Shown: positions 10,086-20,963, counted from the stretch's first letter. The stretch is DNA of 64,000 nt from an uncultured SAR116 cluster alpha proteobacterium (GCA_902593735.1 CACJJL010000006.1:23543-87542); one strand, 5' to 3'. Program-made: numbers and translations. Notes: generated by a model not told the origin, from the sequence alone.

Positions 10086-10841
10086 CTAGCTTCTACCAAG
10101 ATATACTTCAATTACTCTTTCATTTTCTTTAACATTAGAAATAGTGTCTTCCATCAAAATTGCACCTTCAGCCATCACAATTACAGGGTTACATAATTTA
10201 CTGATGAATTCTATGTCGTGCTCAATCATACAAAATGTATAATTTAATTCTTTGTTAAGCCTCAAAATAGCCTCACCTATGTTGTTTAGTAGGGTTCTGT
10301 TAACACCAGCACCTACCTCATCTAATAAAACAATTTTTGGTTTAACCATCATCGTTCTACCTAGTTCTAATAATTTTTTTTGTCCTCCTGATAAATTTCC
10401 TGCGTATTCATTGGATAAATGTTTTAACTGCAAAAAATCCATCACCTCATCTGCTTTTTTAGATATTTCATTTTCCTCTATCTTTATTTTTTGAGGAGAT
10501 ATCCAAGTTTGCAAAATTGATTCTCCAATTTGGTTAGGAGGAACCATCATTAAATTATCTTTCACAGTTAAAGAAGAAAATTCATGCGCAATTTGAAAAG
10601 TTCTTAGAATTCCAAGATTAAATAGTTGATGAGGTTCATAACCAGTTATATTAATATTATCTAATGTTATTTCACCGGCATCAGGTTTAATTGATCCGTT
10701 AATTACATTAAATAAAGTTGTCTTGCCAGCACCATTAGGTCCTATTAATGCAGTTATAGATCCCTGTTTTACGTCAATAGAAACGTTATTTATGGCTTTT
10801 ATACCGCCAAAACTTTTGTATAGATTTTTGATACTTAGCAT
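10086..10841 (-). CDS. livG: branched-chain amino acid ABC transporter ATP-binding protein (LivG-like)
   Basis: Walker A GPNGAGKTT, LSGGQKKLLELGRTMM, IVLLDEVGAGVN. Confidence 0.92.
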   Translation of the reverse strand: MLSIKNLYKSFGGIKAINNVSIDVKQGSITALIGPNGAGKTTLFNVINGSIKPDAGEITLDNINITGYEPHQLFNLGILRTFQIAHEFSSLTVKDNLMMVPPNQIGESILQTWISPQKIKIEENEISKKADEVMDFLQLKHLSNEYAGNLSGGQKKLLELGRTMMVKPKIVLLDEVGAGVNRTLLNNIGEAILRLNKELNYTFCMIEHDIEFISKLCNPVIVMAEGAILMEDTISNVKENERVIEVYLGRS

Positions 10842-10855
10842 CTTAGATTTAATAA

Positions 10856-10886
10856 AATAGGCTTAAGGTTAAACCTTAAGCCTATT
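10856..10886 (-). terminator. Perfect 15-bp stem-loop between the Liv substrate-binding-protein gene and livG (attenuator/processing hairpin)
   Basis: AATAGGCTTAAGGTT-A-AACCTTAAGCCTATT; on the minus strand followed by TTTATTAAATC. Confidence 0.75.
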
Positions 10887-10891
10887 ATGTT

Positions 10892-12118
10892 TTATCTATA
10901 ACCTACTTTATTAGTTTTTTGGTTATCAATTAAGATTTCTGCAAAACTACCAGCGGATTCTCCTGAACCTACTAGCTCTAAAGCCGTAGCACCTACGTAG
11001 TCAATATCTTTACCTTCTTTAATCAACTTAATAGCTTTACCAAGTTCTCCAGGAAAAATTTTCACTCCTGGAGCGTTAGCTATATTCATAATATTATTTT
11101 TGAATACATTACTATCAGTAGAATTTGCGGCTTGCATTGCTAGCATTATCAAAGCAGCAGCATCATATGACTCTGGGCCATAAGGTCCTGACTCAAAACC
11201 TGCTGCTTTAGCTAATTCAGCATATTTTGCATTACCTGGACTATCAGTTCCAGGGACTGATCCGATAGATCCATTTAAAGCTGGTCCAATTGCTTTAGGA
11301 AGGGAGTCACCAATCATACCATCTGGTAAGAAAAACTTGTTAAAAGCGTCAGCATCCAGAGATGCTTGAATAATACCTTTACCACCTTGGTCTAAATAAC
11401 CAGCAACAATTAGTATATCTCCTGATGCTTGTGCTAATGCAGCAACCTCAGAACTATAGTCACCTTTTCCGTCTTCATGAGATGCAGTTATTGTTATTTT
11501 TCCACCTTTAGCTTCATAATTTTTCTTAATACTAGCAGCTAAACCCTTACCATAATCATTATTAGTGTGAGTTAGAGCTGCAGATTTGAAACCTTTTTCC
11601 ATTAATAGGTCAGCAATAACTTCTCCTTGTCTGGCATCAGAAGGAGCTGTTCTAAAAAACAAGTCATTATCTGGTTCTGTTGAAAGTGCAGGTGATGTAG
11701 CAGACGGAGAAATCATAAGAACTCCGTTAGGCATTGCTACATTCTTAAGAACAGCTGTTGTTACACCAGAGCAATCTGCTCCCATTATGGCATTGATTTT
11801 ATCTGAAGTGATTAATCTTTCTGCGGCGGCCTGAGCAGCAGCAGCATCAACACAAGTTGAGTCTGCTCTTATAGCAGTTACTTGGCTAGATCCGTCAAAT
11901 AACTCACCTGATTTATTAACTTCATCAATTGCCAATTCAGCACTTTTAGCCATTACTGGAGCTAAAGACTCAATTGGGCCAGTAAAACCCAATATAACTC
12001 CAATTTTTATATTTTTATCTGCAACCTTTTCAGTTTTGGTTGCGTCTTGGATGTATAAAAATACTCCCACAACAATTAAACCAGCTATTAGAAATACTGG
12101 TAATAAATTTTTTTTCAT
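10892..12118 (-). CDS. ABC transporter substrate-binding protein (Liv/amide type)
   Basis: IKIGVILGFTGPIESLAPVMAKSAELAIDEVN; TM/signal N-terminus; start of liv cluster. Confidence 0.92.
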   Translation of the reverse strand: MKKNLLPVFLIAGLIVVGVFLYIQDATKTEKVADKNIKIGVILGFTGPIESLAPVMAKSAELAIDEVNKSGELFDGSSQVTAIRADSTCVDAAAAQAAAERLITSDKINAIMGADCSGVTTAVLKNVAMPNGVLMISPSATSPALSTEPDNDLFFRTAPSDARQGEVIADLLMEKGFKSAALTHTNNDYGKGLAASIKKNYEAKGGKITITASHEDGKGDYSSEVAALAQASGDILIVAGYLDQGGKGIIQASLDADAFNKFFLPDGMIGDSLPKAIGPALNGSIGSVPGTDSPGNAKYAELAKAAGFESGPYGPESYDAAALIMLAMQAANSTDSNVFKNNIMNIANAPGVKIFPGELGKAIKLIKEGKDIDYVGATALELVGSGESAGSFAEILIDNQKTNKVGYR

Positions 12119-12238
12119 TGTGTTTCTCCATAATTATTACATTTTCTTTTTAACTAAAAGAGAGTGATTTAGCGAATCAAATTTAATATTGTAAAAAAAT
12201 TAAAGTTTGTAAAAAAATCAATTATTATTGTTATTTCG

Positions 12239-13642
12239 CTACATCATTAAATCAGGTAGCCAAGTTATTATTGCTGGAAACATTATCAGGACTAGAATAG
12301 TTAAAATATCAGCAATAAAAAAAATAGTAACACCTTTAAATACATCTGTGACAGGTATGTCCTTTCTAACGCCAGCTACTACAAAACAGTTAAGACCAAT
12401 AGGTGGAGTAATTAAACAGACCTCTGCCATTTTTACTACAATTATGCCAAACCATACACTAACTTGATTAAATGTCATTCCAAAAGGACTTTGATCTGCA
12501 GTGACATCTGGGCCGCCATTTAAAAGAATAATTGCAGGATAAACAACTGGTAAAGTTAACAATAAAAGTCCAATTGCATCAATAAACATACCCAAAACCA
12601 CATAACCAAGTAAAATCAAAATTAGTACTATGTAAGGATCAAAAGGTAATGAAATAATCCAATTGGCAAAAGTTTCTGGTAATCCTGAGAAGCCAAGAAA
12701 TCTAACAAAAATTAACACGCCCCATATAATTGAAAAAATCATTGCAACGAGTTTAGCAGTTTCAATTAATGCAAAATTCAGTGAATTGAGTTTTAAACCT
12801 CTCATAACAGCTATGATAAGTACTACAAATGCACCTAAAGCACCTGCCTCAGTTGGCGTTGCCCAACCAGCGTAAATTGCACTAATAATAACAGAGATTA
12901 CAATGGCTATTGGAATCACTCCTGGAAGTGCTCTGATTTTCTCATTAAACGTGTACCCTCTACCTGGAGGTCCTAAGTTAGGATTAATTTTAGCCCAGAT
13001 AATTATTATTGCACCATAGACTATTGCTGAAAAAACCCCCGGCAAGAAACCTGCTAGTAATAGAGCTCCAACTGATTCCTCAACAATAATTGCATATATA
13101 ACTAAAATAGCAGAAGGTGGTATTAAAGATGCAAGAGTTCCACCTGCAGCAACTACGCCTGCAGCTAATTTTCGATCATATCCCTCTTTTAACATCTCTG
13201 GTATAGCTACCCTTGAAAAAACTGCGGCTGTAGCTGTTGAGGCTCCAGAAACAGCAGCAAACCCAGCAGTTGCAAAAACTGTAGCAACTGCGAGACCACC
13301 AGGTACAAAACCAATCCAAGCTTTTGCACAGTCATATAGTTGTCTTGTCATTCCAGCTTGATAGGCCAAAAATCCAATTAAAATAAAAATAGGTAATAAT
13401 CCAAGAACAAATGTTACAGACTTAGAGTATGGAATAGCACCAATATTCGCAAGAGCGGGACCAACACCTATTAATTCAACCAATCCAATCATACCAGCAA
13501 TACTTGCCGCAAATACAACTCTTACACCAGAAACAACTAAGATTAGCAAAATAATAGTACAAATAATACCAACGGTTGTTGGGTCCTCATACCCAATTCC
13601 AAAAATCCCTGATGGTTGTCCACTTAGTAATTTGCTAAACAT
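12239..13642 (-). CDS. TRAP transporter large permease (DctM)
   Basis: DctM family: IPPSAILVIYAIIVEESVGALLLAGFLPG; PTEAGALGAF; followed by DctQ and DctP. Confidence 0.92.
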   Translation of the reverse strand: MFSKLLSGQPSGIFGIGYEDPTTVGIICTIILLILVVSGVRVVFAASIAGMIGLVELIGVGPALANIGAIPYSKSVTFVLGLLPIFILIGFLAYQAGMTRQLYDCAKAWIGFVPGGLAVATVFATAGFAAVSGASTATAAVFSRVAIPEMLKEGYDRKLAAGVVAAGGTLASLIPPSAILVIYAIIVEESVGALLLAGFLPGVFSAIVYGAIIIIWAKINPNLGPPGRGYTFNEKIRALPGVIPIAIVISVIISAIYAGWATPTEAGALGAFVVLIIAVMRGLKLNSLNFALIETAKLVAMIFSIIWGVLIFVRFLGFSGLPETFANWIISLPFDPYIVLILILLGYVVLGMFIDAIGLLLLTLPVVYPAIILLNGGPDVTADQSPFGMTFNQVSVWFGIIVVKMAEVCLITPPIGLNCFVVAGVRKDIPVTDVFKGVTIFFIADILTILVLIMFPAIITWLPDLMM

Positions 13643-13645
13643 TAA

Positions 13646-14221
13646 TTAGTCCTTAATTACCTTTATTTCTTCGTTTGCGAGTTCTTCAGGCGTCTTCATA
13701 ATTGGAATAGCTATTGGCTCTATATTTTTAAATATAATCATTCTTAAAAAACCAAATATTTCAAGGAACAATCTTAGTGCCCATATAGTAAAGGCAATTG
13801 GGACAAGTATTTTCGCTGGCCAAGTAGGATATAAATAATCATAGGTTGTATCACCGATTTTATATGCATCAATTGCAAATAACCAACTATAATAAATTAA
13901 TATTATAACAACTAAGAATGAAAAGATTGTAGAAAAAAATTCAAGTAGCCATTTAGCACGTCCTTTTAAATTTCCAACTAAAAGCTCCATTCTTATATGC
14001 GCATCTAATCTTTGTGCATATGCAACACCTAAAAAAGCAAAAATTGAAATTGATAGTTCTGATAATTCTAAATAGCCTGGCCACGGATAACCCAATACCC
14101 GTGATATTATTTGGAATGATGTAAGTATCATCACAACAAATAAAGAAATACCAGATATCCTTATTAAATAATCTTCTAATACACTAAGGTGATTATTTGA
14201 TTTAGTTAAAATTTTAGACAT
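13646..14221 (-). CDS. TRAP transporter small permease (DctQ)
   Basis: About 190 aa, 4 TM, between DctM and DctP genes. Confidence 0.88.
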   Translation of the reverse strand: MSKILTKSNNHLSVLEDYLIRISGISLFVVMILTSFQIISRVLGYPWPGYLELSELSISIFAFLGVAYAQRLDAHIRMELLVGNLKGRAKWLLEFFSTIFSFLVVIILIYYSWLFAIDAYKIGDTTYDYLYPTWPAKILVPIAFTIWALRLFLEIFGFLRMIIFKNIEPIAIPIMKTPEELANEEIKVIKD

Positions 14222-14232
14222 TTAAAAATTTA

Positions 14233-14260
14233 GCATGTGTGTAAAAGATCACACACATGC
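14233..14260 (-). terminator. Perfect 10-bp stem-loop between dctP and dctQ
   Basis: GCATGTGTGT-AAAAGATC-ACACACATGC, 10 nt past the dctP stop; no strong T-tract. Confidence 0.55.
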
Positions 14261-14270
14261 CAAGAGATAT

Positions 14271-15296
14271 TTATTTTGCTGTTGCAAAAATTAAGTCTAT
14301 TAAGGCTTGAGCATCAAATTTATCTTTATTTGCACTAACCCAAGCATCCCAAACAGGTTTACCTGCAGTTTTTCTAAACTCAGCTAAAGTTTTTTCGTCA
14401 TATTTTATTTCTTTAAGTTTAGATTTAAACATCGGTAAATTTTTATCATCAGCTTTTTTATAAGCAGCTTTCATTGAAGCTAGTGCTTCAGGCTTTAAAT
14501 CTTGAAGCAGTTTTTGATATTGTTTAGGTAGTTTACTGTATGAAGTTTTGTTTATCACATATGGACAGTCAGAGGTTCCTGGTGATAAATTGGCGGTATA
14601 CCATTCTGCAACTTCATGGATTTTATATGCAGCGTGAGCATATGTATATGGAAAGGAAACAGCGTCAACAGCACCTCTTGAAATTAGTGTATAAACTTCA
14701 CTAGCAGGTACTGTTTGCCTTATAGCTCCTAATTTTTCCATAGCTTTACCAACACCACCACCAGCACGAACTCTCATTCCCTTAAAATCTGATAAGCTTG
14801 TAGGTGGTTTTCCTTTACCTAAGAATTCATACTGAGGTAGATTAGACGTCATGTAAAGCATAGCATTCCATTTAGCCAATTGACCTGAGACAATTGGATG
14901 GTCATACACAGCTTGTCTAATCTTTGCATCTTTATCAAAATCTCCCATTGGTAGAAAAGGCATAGTTAAAACCATTAATCCAGCATTTTTACCTGGGTGG
15001 TAAAAATTACAAAAAGCAGCCATTTCAAATGAGTTGGCTTTTAATCCATCTAAGTTTTCTTTTGATTTAGATAGTTGTCCACCATAGAAAATCTTTAGTT
15101 TAAATTTACCATTAGTTTCTTCAGATAATCTTTTTGACAATGTTTCTGCACCTTCAGTAAAAGCTCTTCTTTTTCCCCAAAGACTAAATTTCCAAAAAAC
15201 ATCCGGTCCATCAACAGCGGCAAGAACTAAATTTGCATATATGTTTGACATAAGAACCATCAAACCAACTGCAACAATTCTTTTAATATTAATCAT
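14271..15296 (-). CDS. TRAP transporter substrate-binding protein (DctP)
   Basis: DctP fold motifs GMRVRAGGGVGKAMEKLGA and VDAVSFPYTYA; signal peptide. Confidence 0.9.
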   Translation of the reverse strand: MINIKRIVAVGLMVLMSNIYANLVLAAVDGPDVFWKFSLWGKRRAFTEGAETLSKRLSEETNGKFKLKIFYGGQLSKSKENLDGLKANSFEMAAFCNFYHPGKNAGLMVLTMPFLPMGDFDKDAKIRQAVYDHPIVSGQLAKWNAMLYMTSNLPQYEFLGKGKPPTSLSDFKGMRVRAGGGVGKAMEKLGAIRQTVPASEVYTLISRGAVDAVSFPYTYAHAAYKIHEVAEWYTANLSPGTSDCPYVINKTSYSKLPKQYQKLLQDLKPEALASMKAAYKKADDKNLPMFKSKLKEIKYDEKTLAEFRKTAGKPVWDAWVSANKDKFDAQALIDLIFATAK

Positions 15297-15424
15297 TTAT
15301 TTCCTCCAAATTAAATATAGTTTTATACTCAGCATATATAAGTAAAAGTCAAATAAGAAATATTAACAGATTAAATAAAAATCGTTAGGAGAATTTTTTA
15401 AAGATTTAGGGTTGAAAATTACTA

Positions 15425-16741
15425 TTAGAAAATTTTGAGAAGAAATAGCGTAATACCAGGAAAAGAAAATAAAAGTATAACTCTTAAGATATCGCTACAT
15501 AAAAATGGCAAGACTCCCTTAAATGTATCAGTAATGCTGACATCTCCAGCCATCTTATTGATAATAAAAACATTTAATCCAACTGGAGGTGTAATTAATC
15601 CTACTTCTACGACAATAAGTGTTAATATTCCAAACCATATTGCTGTTTCTTCAGCAGACATTCCAAAATCCAATGTCATTATCAAAGGAAAAAAAACTGG
15701 TATTGTGAGTAAAATCATTGCCAAGCTATCCATCAAACAGCCTAAAAAAAGATACAATACAAGAATGCATGCTACAATCAGATAAGGTGAAAGATTATTT
15801 TCTAATACAATCTCGCCTAGTTGATTTGGAAGTTGTGTTAATGCTATAAATGAGTTGAAAAATTCTGCACCTAAAAGCACTAAAAATATCATTCCAGAAG
15901 TAATTGCAGTGTTCTCAATAACGTCAACTAAGTCTTTAAACTTAAAATTTTTATTGGAAATTGCAATTAGACCAGCTCCACCTGCACCAATAGCGCCACC
16001 TTCTGTAGGAGTAAACCAACCTAAATAGATACCCCCAATCATAACTATAAAAATTAGAATTATCTGCCATATATTCTTAAATAAAGACAACCTCTCTTTC
16101 CAACCAACTCTATCTTTTGTTGGTCCTGAATCTTTTATAAACCTAACATATAAAGCAATTGCAAGTATGTATCCTAGAGCTGCTAAAATACCTGGGATAA
16201 AAGCGGCTAAAAACATTTTCGCAATATTTTGTTCTGTCAAAATTGAGTAGATAATTAGTATAACTGATGGTGGAATTAATATGCCTAGTGTTCCCCCAGC
16301 AGCCAGAGTTCCTGTACTTAAAGCACCAGAGTAGCCAAGTCTTCTTAATTCTGGCAAGGCAACTTTACCCATAGTGGCTGCAGTTGCAAGTGATGATCCA
16401 CAAATAGCTCCAAATCCTGCGCAAGCCCCAATTGCTGCCATTGCAACTCCCCCTTTTCTGTGACCAAGACAAGCGCCAGTAAATTTAAAAAGTGCTTCAC
16501 TCATACCAGCTTTGCCAGCAAAATTTCCCATTAACAAAAATAAAGGAATGACAGATAGAGAATAATTAGAAAATAAATGCCACGCACTAGTTTTAACCTG
16601 AGATAGAATTGGAAGCCATCCAGCTATTATAATAGTTCCTGAGCAACCAACTATTAGCATAGCCAAACCAATTGGCATTCTAAGTGCAAGCATAGAAAAT
16701 AATATAGGAAAAGCAATAATGCCAAGTGTAAATTTATCCAT
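15425..16741 (-). CDS. TRAP transporter large permease (DctM)
   Basis: GTLGILIPPSVILIIYSILTEQNIAKMFLAAFIPG; PTEGGAIGAGG. Confidence 0.92.
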   Translation of the reverse strand: MDKFTLGIIAFPILFSMLALRMPIGLAMLIVGCSGTIIIAGWLPILSQVKTSAWHLFSNYSLSVIPLFLLMGNFAGKAGMSEALFKFTGACLGHRKGGVAMAAIGACAGFGAICGSSLATAATMGKVALPELRRLGYSGALSTGTLAAGGTLGILIPPSVILIIYSILTEQNIAKMFLAAFIPGILAALGYILAIALYVRFIKDSGPTKDRVGWKERLSLFKNIWQIILIFIVMIGGIYLGWFTPTEGGAIGAGGAGLIAISNKNFKFKDLVDVIENTAITSGMIFLVLLGAEFFNSFIALTQLPNQLGEIVLENNLSPYLIVACILVLYLFLGCLMDSLAMILLTIPVFFPLIMTLDFGMSAEETAIWFGILTLIVVEVGLITPPVGLNVFIINKMAGDVSITDTFKGVLPFLCSDILRVILLFSFPGITLFLLKIF

Positions 16742-16744
16742 AAG

Positions 16745-17275
16745 TTATTTTCCTATAATAAGGTTTATTTTTATTATGAATGTATAAAAACAGCATATAG
16801 TTAGAAGAAAAAAAGAAACAATTACTGGTAAAAAAGGCAACCAAATAGGAAATGCTAATAGCATAGTTTCTTCTTGATAAACGTACATGTCTTTTGCTCC
16901 AAAAATCATTCGAGAGCTAAAGAAGAAAGCCACTACACCAAAAATAAAAGAGCTAATGGAGTCCAATAAATGAATTTTATTTTTGGAAAGTTTAGCAGTT
17001 ATGAAATCTACAATGACGTTGCCCTCTTTGAGATGGCACAATGGCAAAAAAGATCCAATTGCAACTGCACATGCTATTTCAACTAATTCAAAATCACCAA
17101 GAATAGGGGATGAAAAGACTACTCTACCAAAAATAGAAAAAATACTAATTAAAGCAGCTGATAAAAGTATAAAGCCACCAAAGATTGCAAAATATCTAGA
17201 GATTAAATGTAAAATACGTCCAAATTTATTATTTGGACGTATTTTAACTTTAAAGATTTTTTTCCCAAAATTCAT
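16745..17275 (-). CDS. TRAP transporter small permease (DctQ)
   Basis: 4-TM DctQ-like protein between DctM and DctP genes. Confidence 0.85.
   Translation of the reverse strand: MNFGKKIFKVKIRPNNKFGRILHLISRYFAIFGGFILLSAALISIFSIFGRVVFSSPILGDFELVEIACAVAIGSFLPLCHLKEGNVIVDFITAKLSKNKIHLLDSISSFIFGVVAFFFSSRMIFGAKDMYVYQEETMLLAFPIWLPFLPVIVSFFLLTICCFYTFIIKINLIIGK
17211..17245 (-). terminator. Perfect 15-bp stem-loop just downstream of dctP, lying inside the first codons of dctQ
   Basis: AAAATACGTCCAAAT-TTATT-ATTTGGACGTATTTT. Confidence 0.6.
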
Positions 17276-17286
17276 ATTTAGGAAAA

Positions 17287-18321
17287 TTACATCATTTTTT
17301 CATATTTTGAAATTAAAGACTTTGCAGTATCGTAAAGTTTTTGTCCATCTAGACCTTTACTGTTAGCATCTTTAATCCAATCTTGAACAACTTGATCTGC
17401 TGCTTTTTTTATCTCAGCCAAAGGTGCACCACTTAAAGTATGAAATTCCCCACCAGCTTTAACTGCTAACGCACGAGCAGGTCCTTCAAAATCGTCCCAT
17501 AGTACACCTGCTTGTCTAGCTAATGACATCCCAGAATTATTATCTATAACCTTTTTATGGGCTGGTAATAATGAATCGTATTTTGCTTTATTCATTACAA
17601 AAAGAAATGGTGTTGTATAAAGCCCCCTATTTCCAGCAACATTTGTATGCGATTTAGTTAATTCTTGAAGTTTAAAAGATGGCATAATTTCCCAAGGAAC
17701 AACCATACCTGTGATAACTCCTTTTGAAAGAGAAGGCGCAACTTTTGGTATTGGCATCCCAACAGGAGTGGCTCCTAACTTTTTTAATAAACTTGTTGCT
17801 GAACGTGTTGGACCTCTTAGCTTCAGACCTTTAAAGTCACTTACTGATTTAATTAATGTCTTTTTAGTATGTATCATACCCGGGGCATGTACATGAACTG
17901 CAAGAATTTTATAATCTTTAAGATCTTCAGCTCCAGCAGTTTCAACAAATTCTTGAACAGCCTGGGCAGTTATTTTTGCGCTTGTTGGCATGAAAGGTAA
18001 TTCAAAAACTGATAATCTTGGAAATCTTCCAGGAGTATAGCCTGCTACTGTCCAAACAATATCCACAACACCTTCACGAGCTTGGTCAACTAGTTGTGGT
18101 GGTTTACCCCCAAGTTGCATTGATGGATACATTTCGGTAATGATTTCTCCATTACTTTCTTTTTTTACCTTGTCAGCCCATGGTTTAACAAATTTAGCAT
18201 TTGAATTTGCTGGCATTGGAACCATCGTGTGAAATTTTAGAGTAACCTTATCAGCTAATGCTGAAAATGATAATCCAGCGCTGACAATTGTTGTCGCTAA
18301 TACGCCAATCAATTTATTCAT
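17287..18321 (-). CDS. TRAP transporter substrate-binding protein (DctP)
   Basis: Signal peptide; VTLKFHTMVPMPANSNAKFVKPWADKVKKESNGEI; GLKLRGPTRSATSLLKKLGATPVGMP. Confidence 0.9.
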   Translation of the reverse strand: MNKLIGVLATTIVSAGLSFSALADKVTLKFHTMVPMPANSNAKFVKPWADKVKKESNGEIITEMYPSMQLGGKPPQLVDQAREGVVDIVWTVAGYTPGRFPRLSVFELPFMPTSAKITAQAVQEFVETAGAEDLKDYKILAVHVHAPGMIHTKKTLIKSVSDFKGLKLRGPTRSATSLLKKLGATPVGMPIPKVAPSLSKGVITGMVVPWEIMPSFKLQELTKSHTNVAGNRGLYTTPFLFVMNKAKYDSLLPAHKKVIDNNSGMSLARQAGVLWDDFEGPARALAVKAGGEFHTLSGAPLAEIKKAADQVVQDWIKDANSKGLDGQKLYDTAKSLISKYEKMM

Positions 18322-18517
18322 TAGTATTCCTCCATATAAAATTTAAAATAATTTTAATCTTACTAACCTAAATCATTAACTAGATATTTTTATAAATCAA
18401 ATTCTATTTTTTTATTAATCTTCACAATTCTCATTTTATAAGAAATTTATTATAAAATAATTTTTTTTTTATTAAAATAATGTATTATTCTATAAAATCA
18501 TTACAAGGATTTATTTT

Positions 18518-19492
18518 ATGTCAATTAATGCACTTAGTTATATTGGAGTTAATTCGGATAAAATTGAAGAGTGGCAAGACTTTGCAACTAAGAATTTAGG
18601 AATGCAAAAAACTGATTATTCAAAAAAATCTCTATTTTTTCGTATGGATGATCAAAAGCAGAGGTTTACAGTCTCTGGTGAACCTGGTGATAAACTTGCT
18701 TTTCTTGGGTGGGAGGTAGAAGAAAAATCAGATCTTCAAAAATATGCTAAAAAGTTAGAGGATGCTGAAATAGATGTTTTTGTAGGGGACAAAAATCTTA
18801 CTGATATGAGGTTTGTTGATGAACTAATATATTTTGATGATCTAGTAGGGAATAGAATTGAACTTGTTTATAGACCTCATATTGATAACAGTCCATTTGT
18901 CCCGGGAAGACCAATTTCTGGATTTAAGACTGATGTTTGCGGACTTGGTCACGCAGTTTTACATGTGTCTAATGTTGATATGTTAATTCCTTTTTATAGA
19001 GATATTTTAGATTTCAAAATAAGTGATTATAGTTTTGATCCTATTTCATTATGTTTTTTTCATGTAAATGGACGCCATCACAGTTTTGCTCTAATTGGGA
19101 GTGGTCAACAAGGATTTCATCATTTTATGGTAGAATATAAAAATTTAGACGATGTTGGGCAGGGATATGATTTACTACAATATAACCACAAAAATGGAAT
19201 AGCTTATACCTTGGGACGACATACAAACGATTATATGACTTCTTTTTATGCACATACTCCTTCAGGTTTTTTTATTGAAAATGGATGGGGTGGCAGGATC
19301 ATTGATCCTACTAAATGGGTTCCTCATGAAACAAACGAGGGTCCAAGTTTCTGGGGACATGAAAGATTATATTTGCCTGATGATGAAAGATTAAAGTTTA
19401 GAAAAAAACGTATTGAAACAGCTCAGCAAGGTAAAAGATCACCTATGATAATTGATTGTCCTTGGTTGTATCAAAATATTCAAAAAAAATGA
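18518..19492 (+). CDS. type I extradiol ring-cleavage dioxygenase (2,3-dihydroxybiphenyl 1,2-dioxygenase/BphC-like, VOC superfamily)
   Basis: Two VOC domains; apparent metal ligands in GLGHAVLHV, GFHHFMVEY and GFFIENGWGG. Confidence 0.85.
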   Translation: MSINALSYIGVNSDKIEEWQDFATKNLGMQKTDYSKKSLFFRMDDQKQRFTVSGEPGDKLAFLGWEVEEKSDLQKYAKKLEDAEIDVFVGDKNLTDMRFVDELIYFDDLVGNRIELVYRPHIDNSPFVPGRPISGFKTDVCGLGHAVLHVSNVDMLIPFYRDILDFKISDYSFDPISLCFFHVNGRHHSFALIGSGQQGFHHFMVEYKNLDDVGQGYDLLQYNHKNGIAYTLGRHTNDYMTSFYAHTPSGFFIENGWGGRIIDPTKWVPHETNEGPSFWGHERLYLPDDERLKFRKKRIETAQQGKRSPMIIDCPWLYQNIQKK

Positions 19493-20955
19493 GTACTGTC
19501 GATTTTGATGTTGTTATAATTGGATTAGGACCTTCAGGAGGAACCTTAGCTAACCTCTTAGCTATGAATAATTTATCTATTCTAATTTTAGAAAAAGAAG
19601 CAAGTATATATAACCTACCCCGAGCAGTTCATTTTGATGATGAAGTAATGAGAGTATTTAATACTATTGGGGTTACTAAAAGTTTAACAAAAAAATTAAT
19701 TATTAATAAAGGCACTAAATTTATAAATGAAAAAGGTGAACTGCTTCTTGATTGGCCAAGACCTAAAGTAATTACTGAAAATGGCTGGTACCCTAGTTAT
19801 CGTTTTCATCAACCTGATTTAGAAAGAAGCCTTCGTTATAAATTAAAAAGGTTTGAAAAGGTTATTATTTCCCAAAATTCTGAAGTATACAAAATTATTA
19901 GTCATAAAAATTTTTCAATCATTCAATACAAAAATTTAAAAACCAAAAAGATTTTTTCTGTAAAGTCTAAATATGTTATTGGATGTGATGGTGCTAATTC
20001 CTTTTTAAGGAAGCAAATAAAAAGTGAAATGGAACATCTAGGCTTTGAACAACGTTGGGCAGTCATTGATCTAATCTTAAAAACTAAAAAAACAAATTTG
20101 CCAGATAGAACAATACAATATTGTAACTCAAAAAGGCCAGTTACATATTGTAGAAATGTAGGAAAAAGAAGAAGATGGGAAATCGCTTTAAAAGAAGAAG
20201 AAAGTACAGAAAAATTTTTTGATAGTAAGACACTTTGGAAATTTCTAAGTCAATGGGTATCCCAAGATGAAGCAAAGATTGAAAGAAAAACTGTTTATAC
20301 ATTTCAATCAGCAATTGCAAAAAAATGGAGAATGGGACGTCTATTTTTAGTTGGAGATGCAGCTCATTTAACACCACCATTTATGGGACAAGGAATGTGT
20401 GCTGGAATAAGAGATGCATCTAATTTAGCTTGGAAAATTAGCATTTGTTGTAAAAAAGGTCATAATCAAAAATTACTTGATACTTATGAAAGTGAGAGAT
20501 CCTCAAATGTAAGAGATTATATAAATACTGCGATGAAAATGGGTGAGCTTCTTAATTCAATTGGAGGATCAATGGTATCAGACACTGTTTATATGGAGAA
20601 AGATGGAACAATAAAAATGAATAGTATAAAGCCTGAACTTGGAAAAGGATTAGGTAATCCGGATGATAAAAATAGAGGAAAAATTTTTCCATCTCTTAAA
20701 ATTAATTTTGACAAAGAATTTGATGATTTATTTTCATGTTATCCAATCTTAATTACAAATAAGAAGGTAAATGAAGAAAAATTAAAAATTAGGACTTATA
20801 CTTCATTTGATATACCAGAAATAGAAACAGTTTTAAAAAAATTCAATACAAACACTTTAATAATTCGACCTGATCGGTTTGTTCTTGCTAGTACAGATAA
20901 AAACGACTTAAAAGAGTTTTCTCGTTTTTATCTTAATGAAATTTTTATTTCTTAG
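19489..20955 (+). CDS. FAD-dependent aromatic hydroxylase (MhpA-like, FAD_binding_3 family)
   Basis: VVIIGLGPSGGTLANLLA; RLFLVGDAAHLTPPFMGQGMCAGIRDASNLAWK; start set at ATGA overlap with upstream stop. Confidence 0.88.
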   Translation: MSTVDFDVVIIGLGPSGGTLANLLAMNNLSILILEKEASIYNLPRAVHFDDEVMRVFNTIGVTKSLTKKLIINKGTKFINEKGELLLDWPRPKVITENGWYPSYRFHQPDLERSLRYKLKRFEKVIISQNSEVYKIISHKNFSIIQYKNLKTKKIFSVKSKYVIGCDGANSFLRKQIKSEMEHLGFEQRWAVIDLILKTKKTNLPDRTIQYCNSKRPVTYCRNVGKRRRWEIALKEEESTEKFFDSKTLWKFLSQWVSQDEAKIERKTVYTFQSAIAKKWRMGRLFLVGDAAHLTPPFMGQGMCAGIRDASNLAWKISICCKKGHNQKLLDTYESERSSNVRDYINTAMKMGELLNSIGGSMVSDTVYMEKDGTIKMNSIKPELGKGLGNPDDKNRGKIFPSLKINFDKEFDDLFSCYPILITNKKVNEEKLKIRTYTSFDIPEIETVLKKFNTNTLIIRPDRFVLASTDKNDLKEFSRFYLNEIFIS

Positions 20956-20963
20956 GGACAAAG

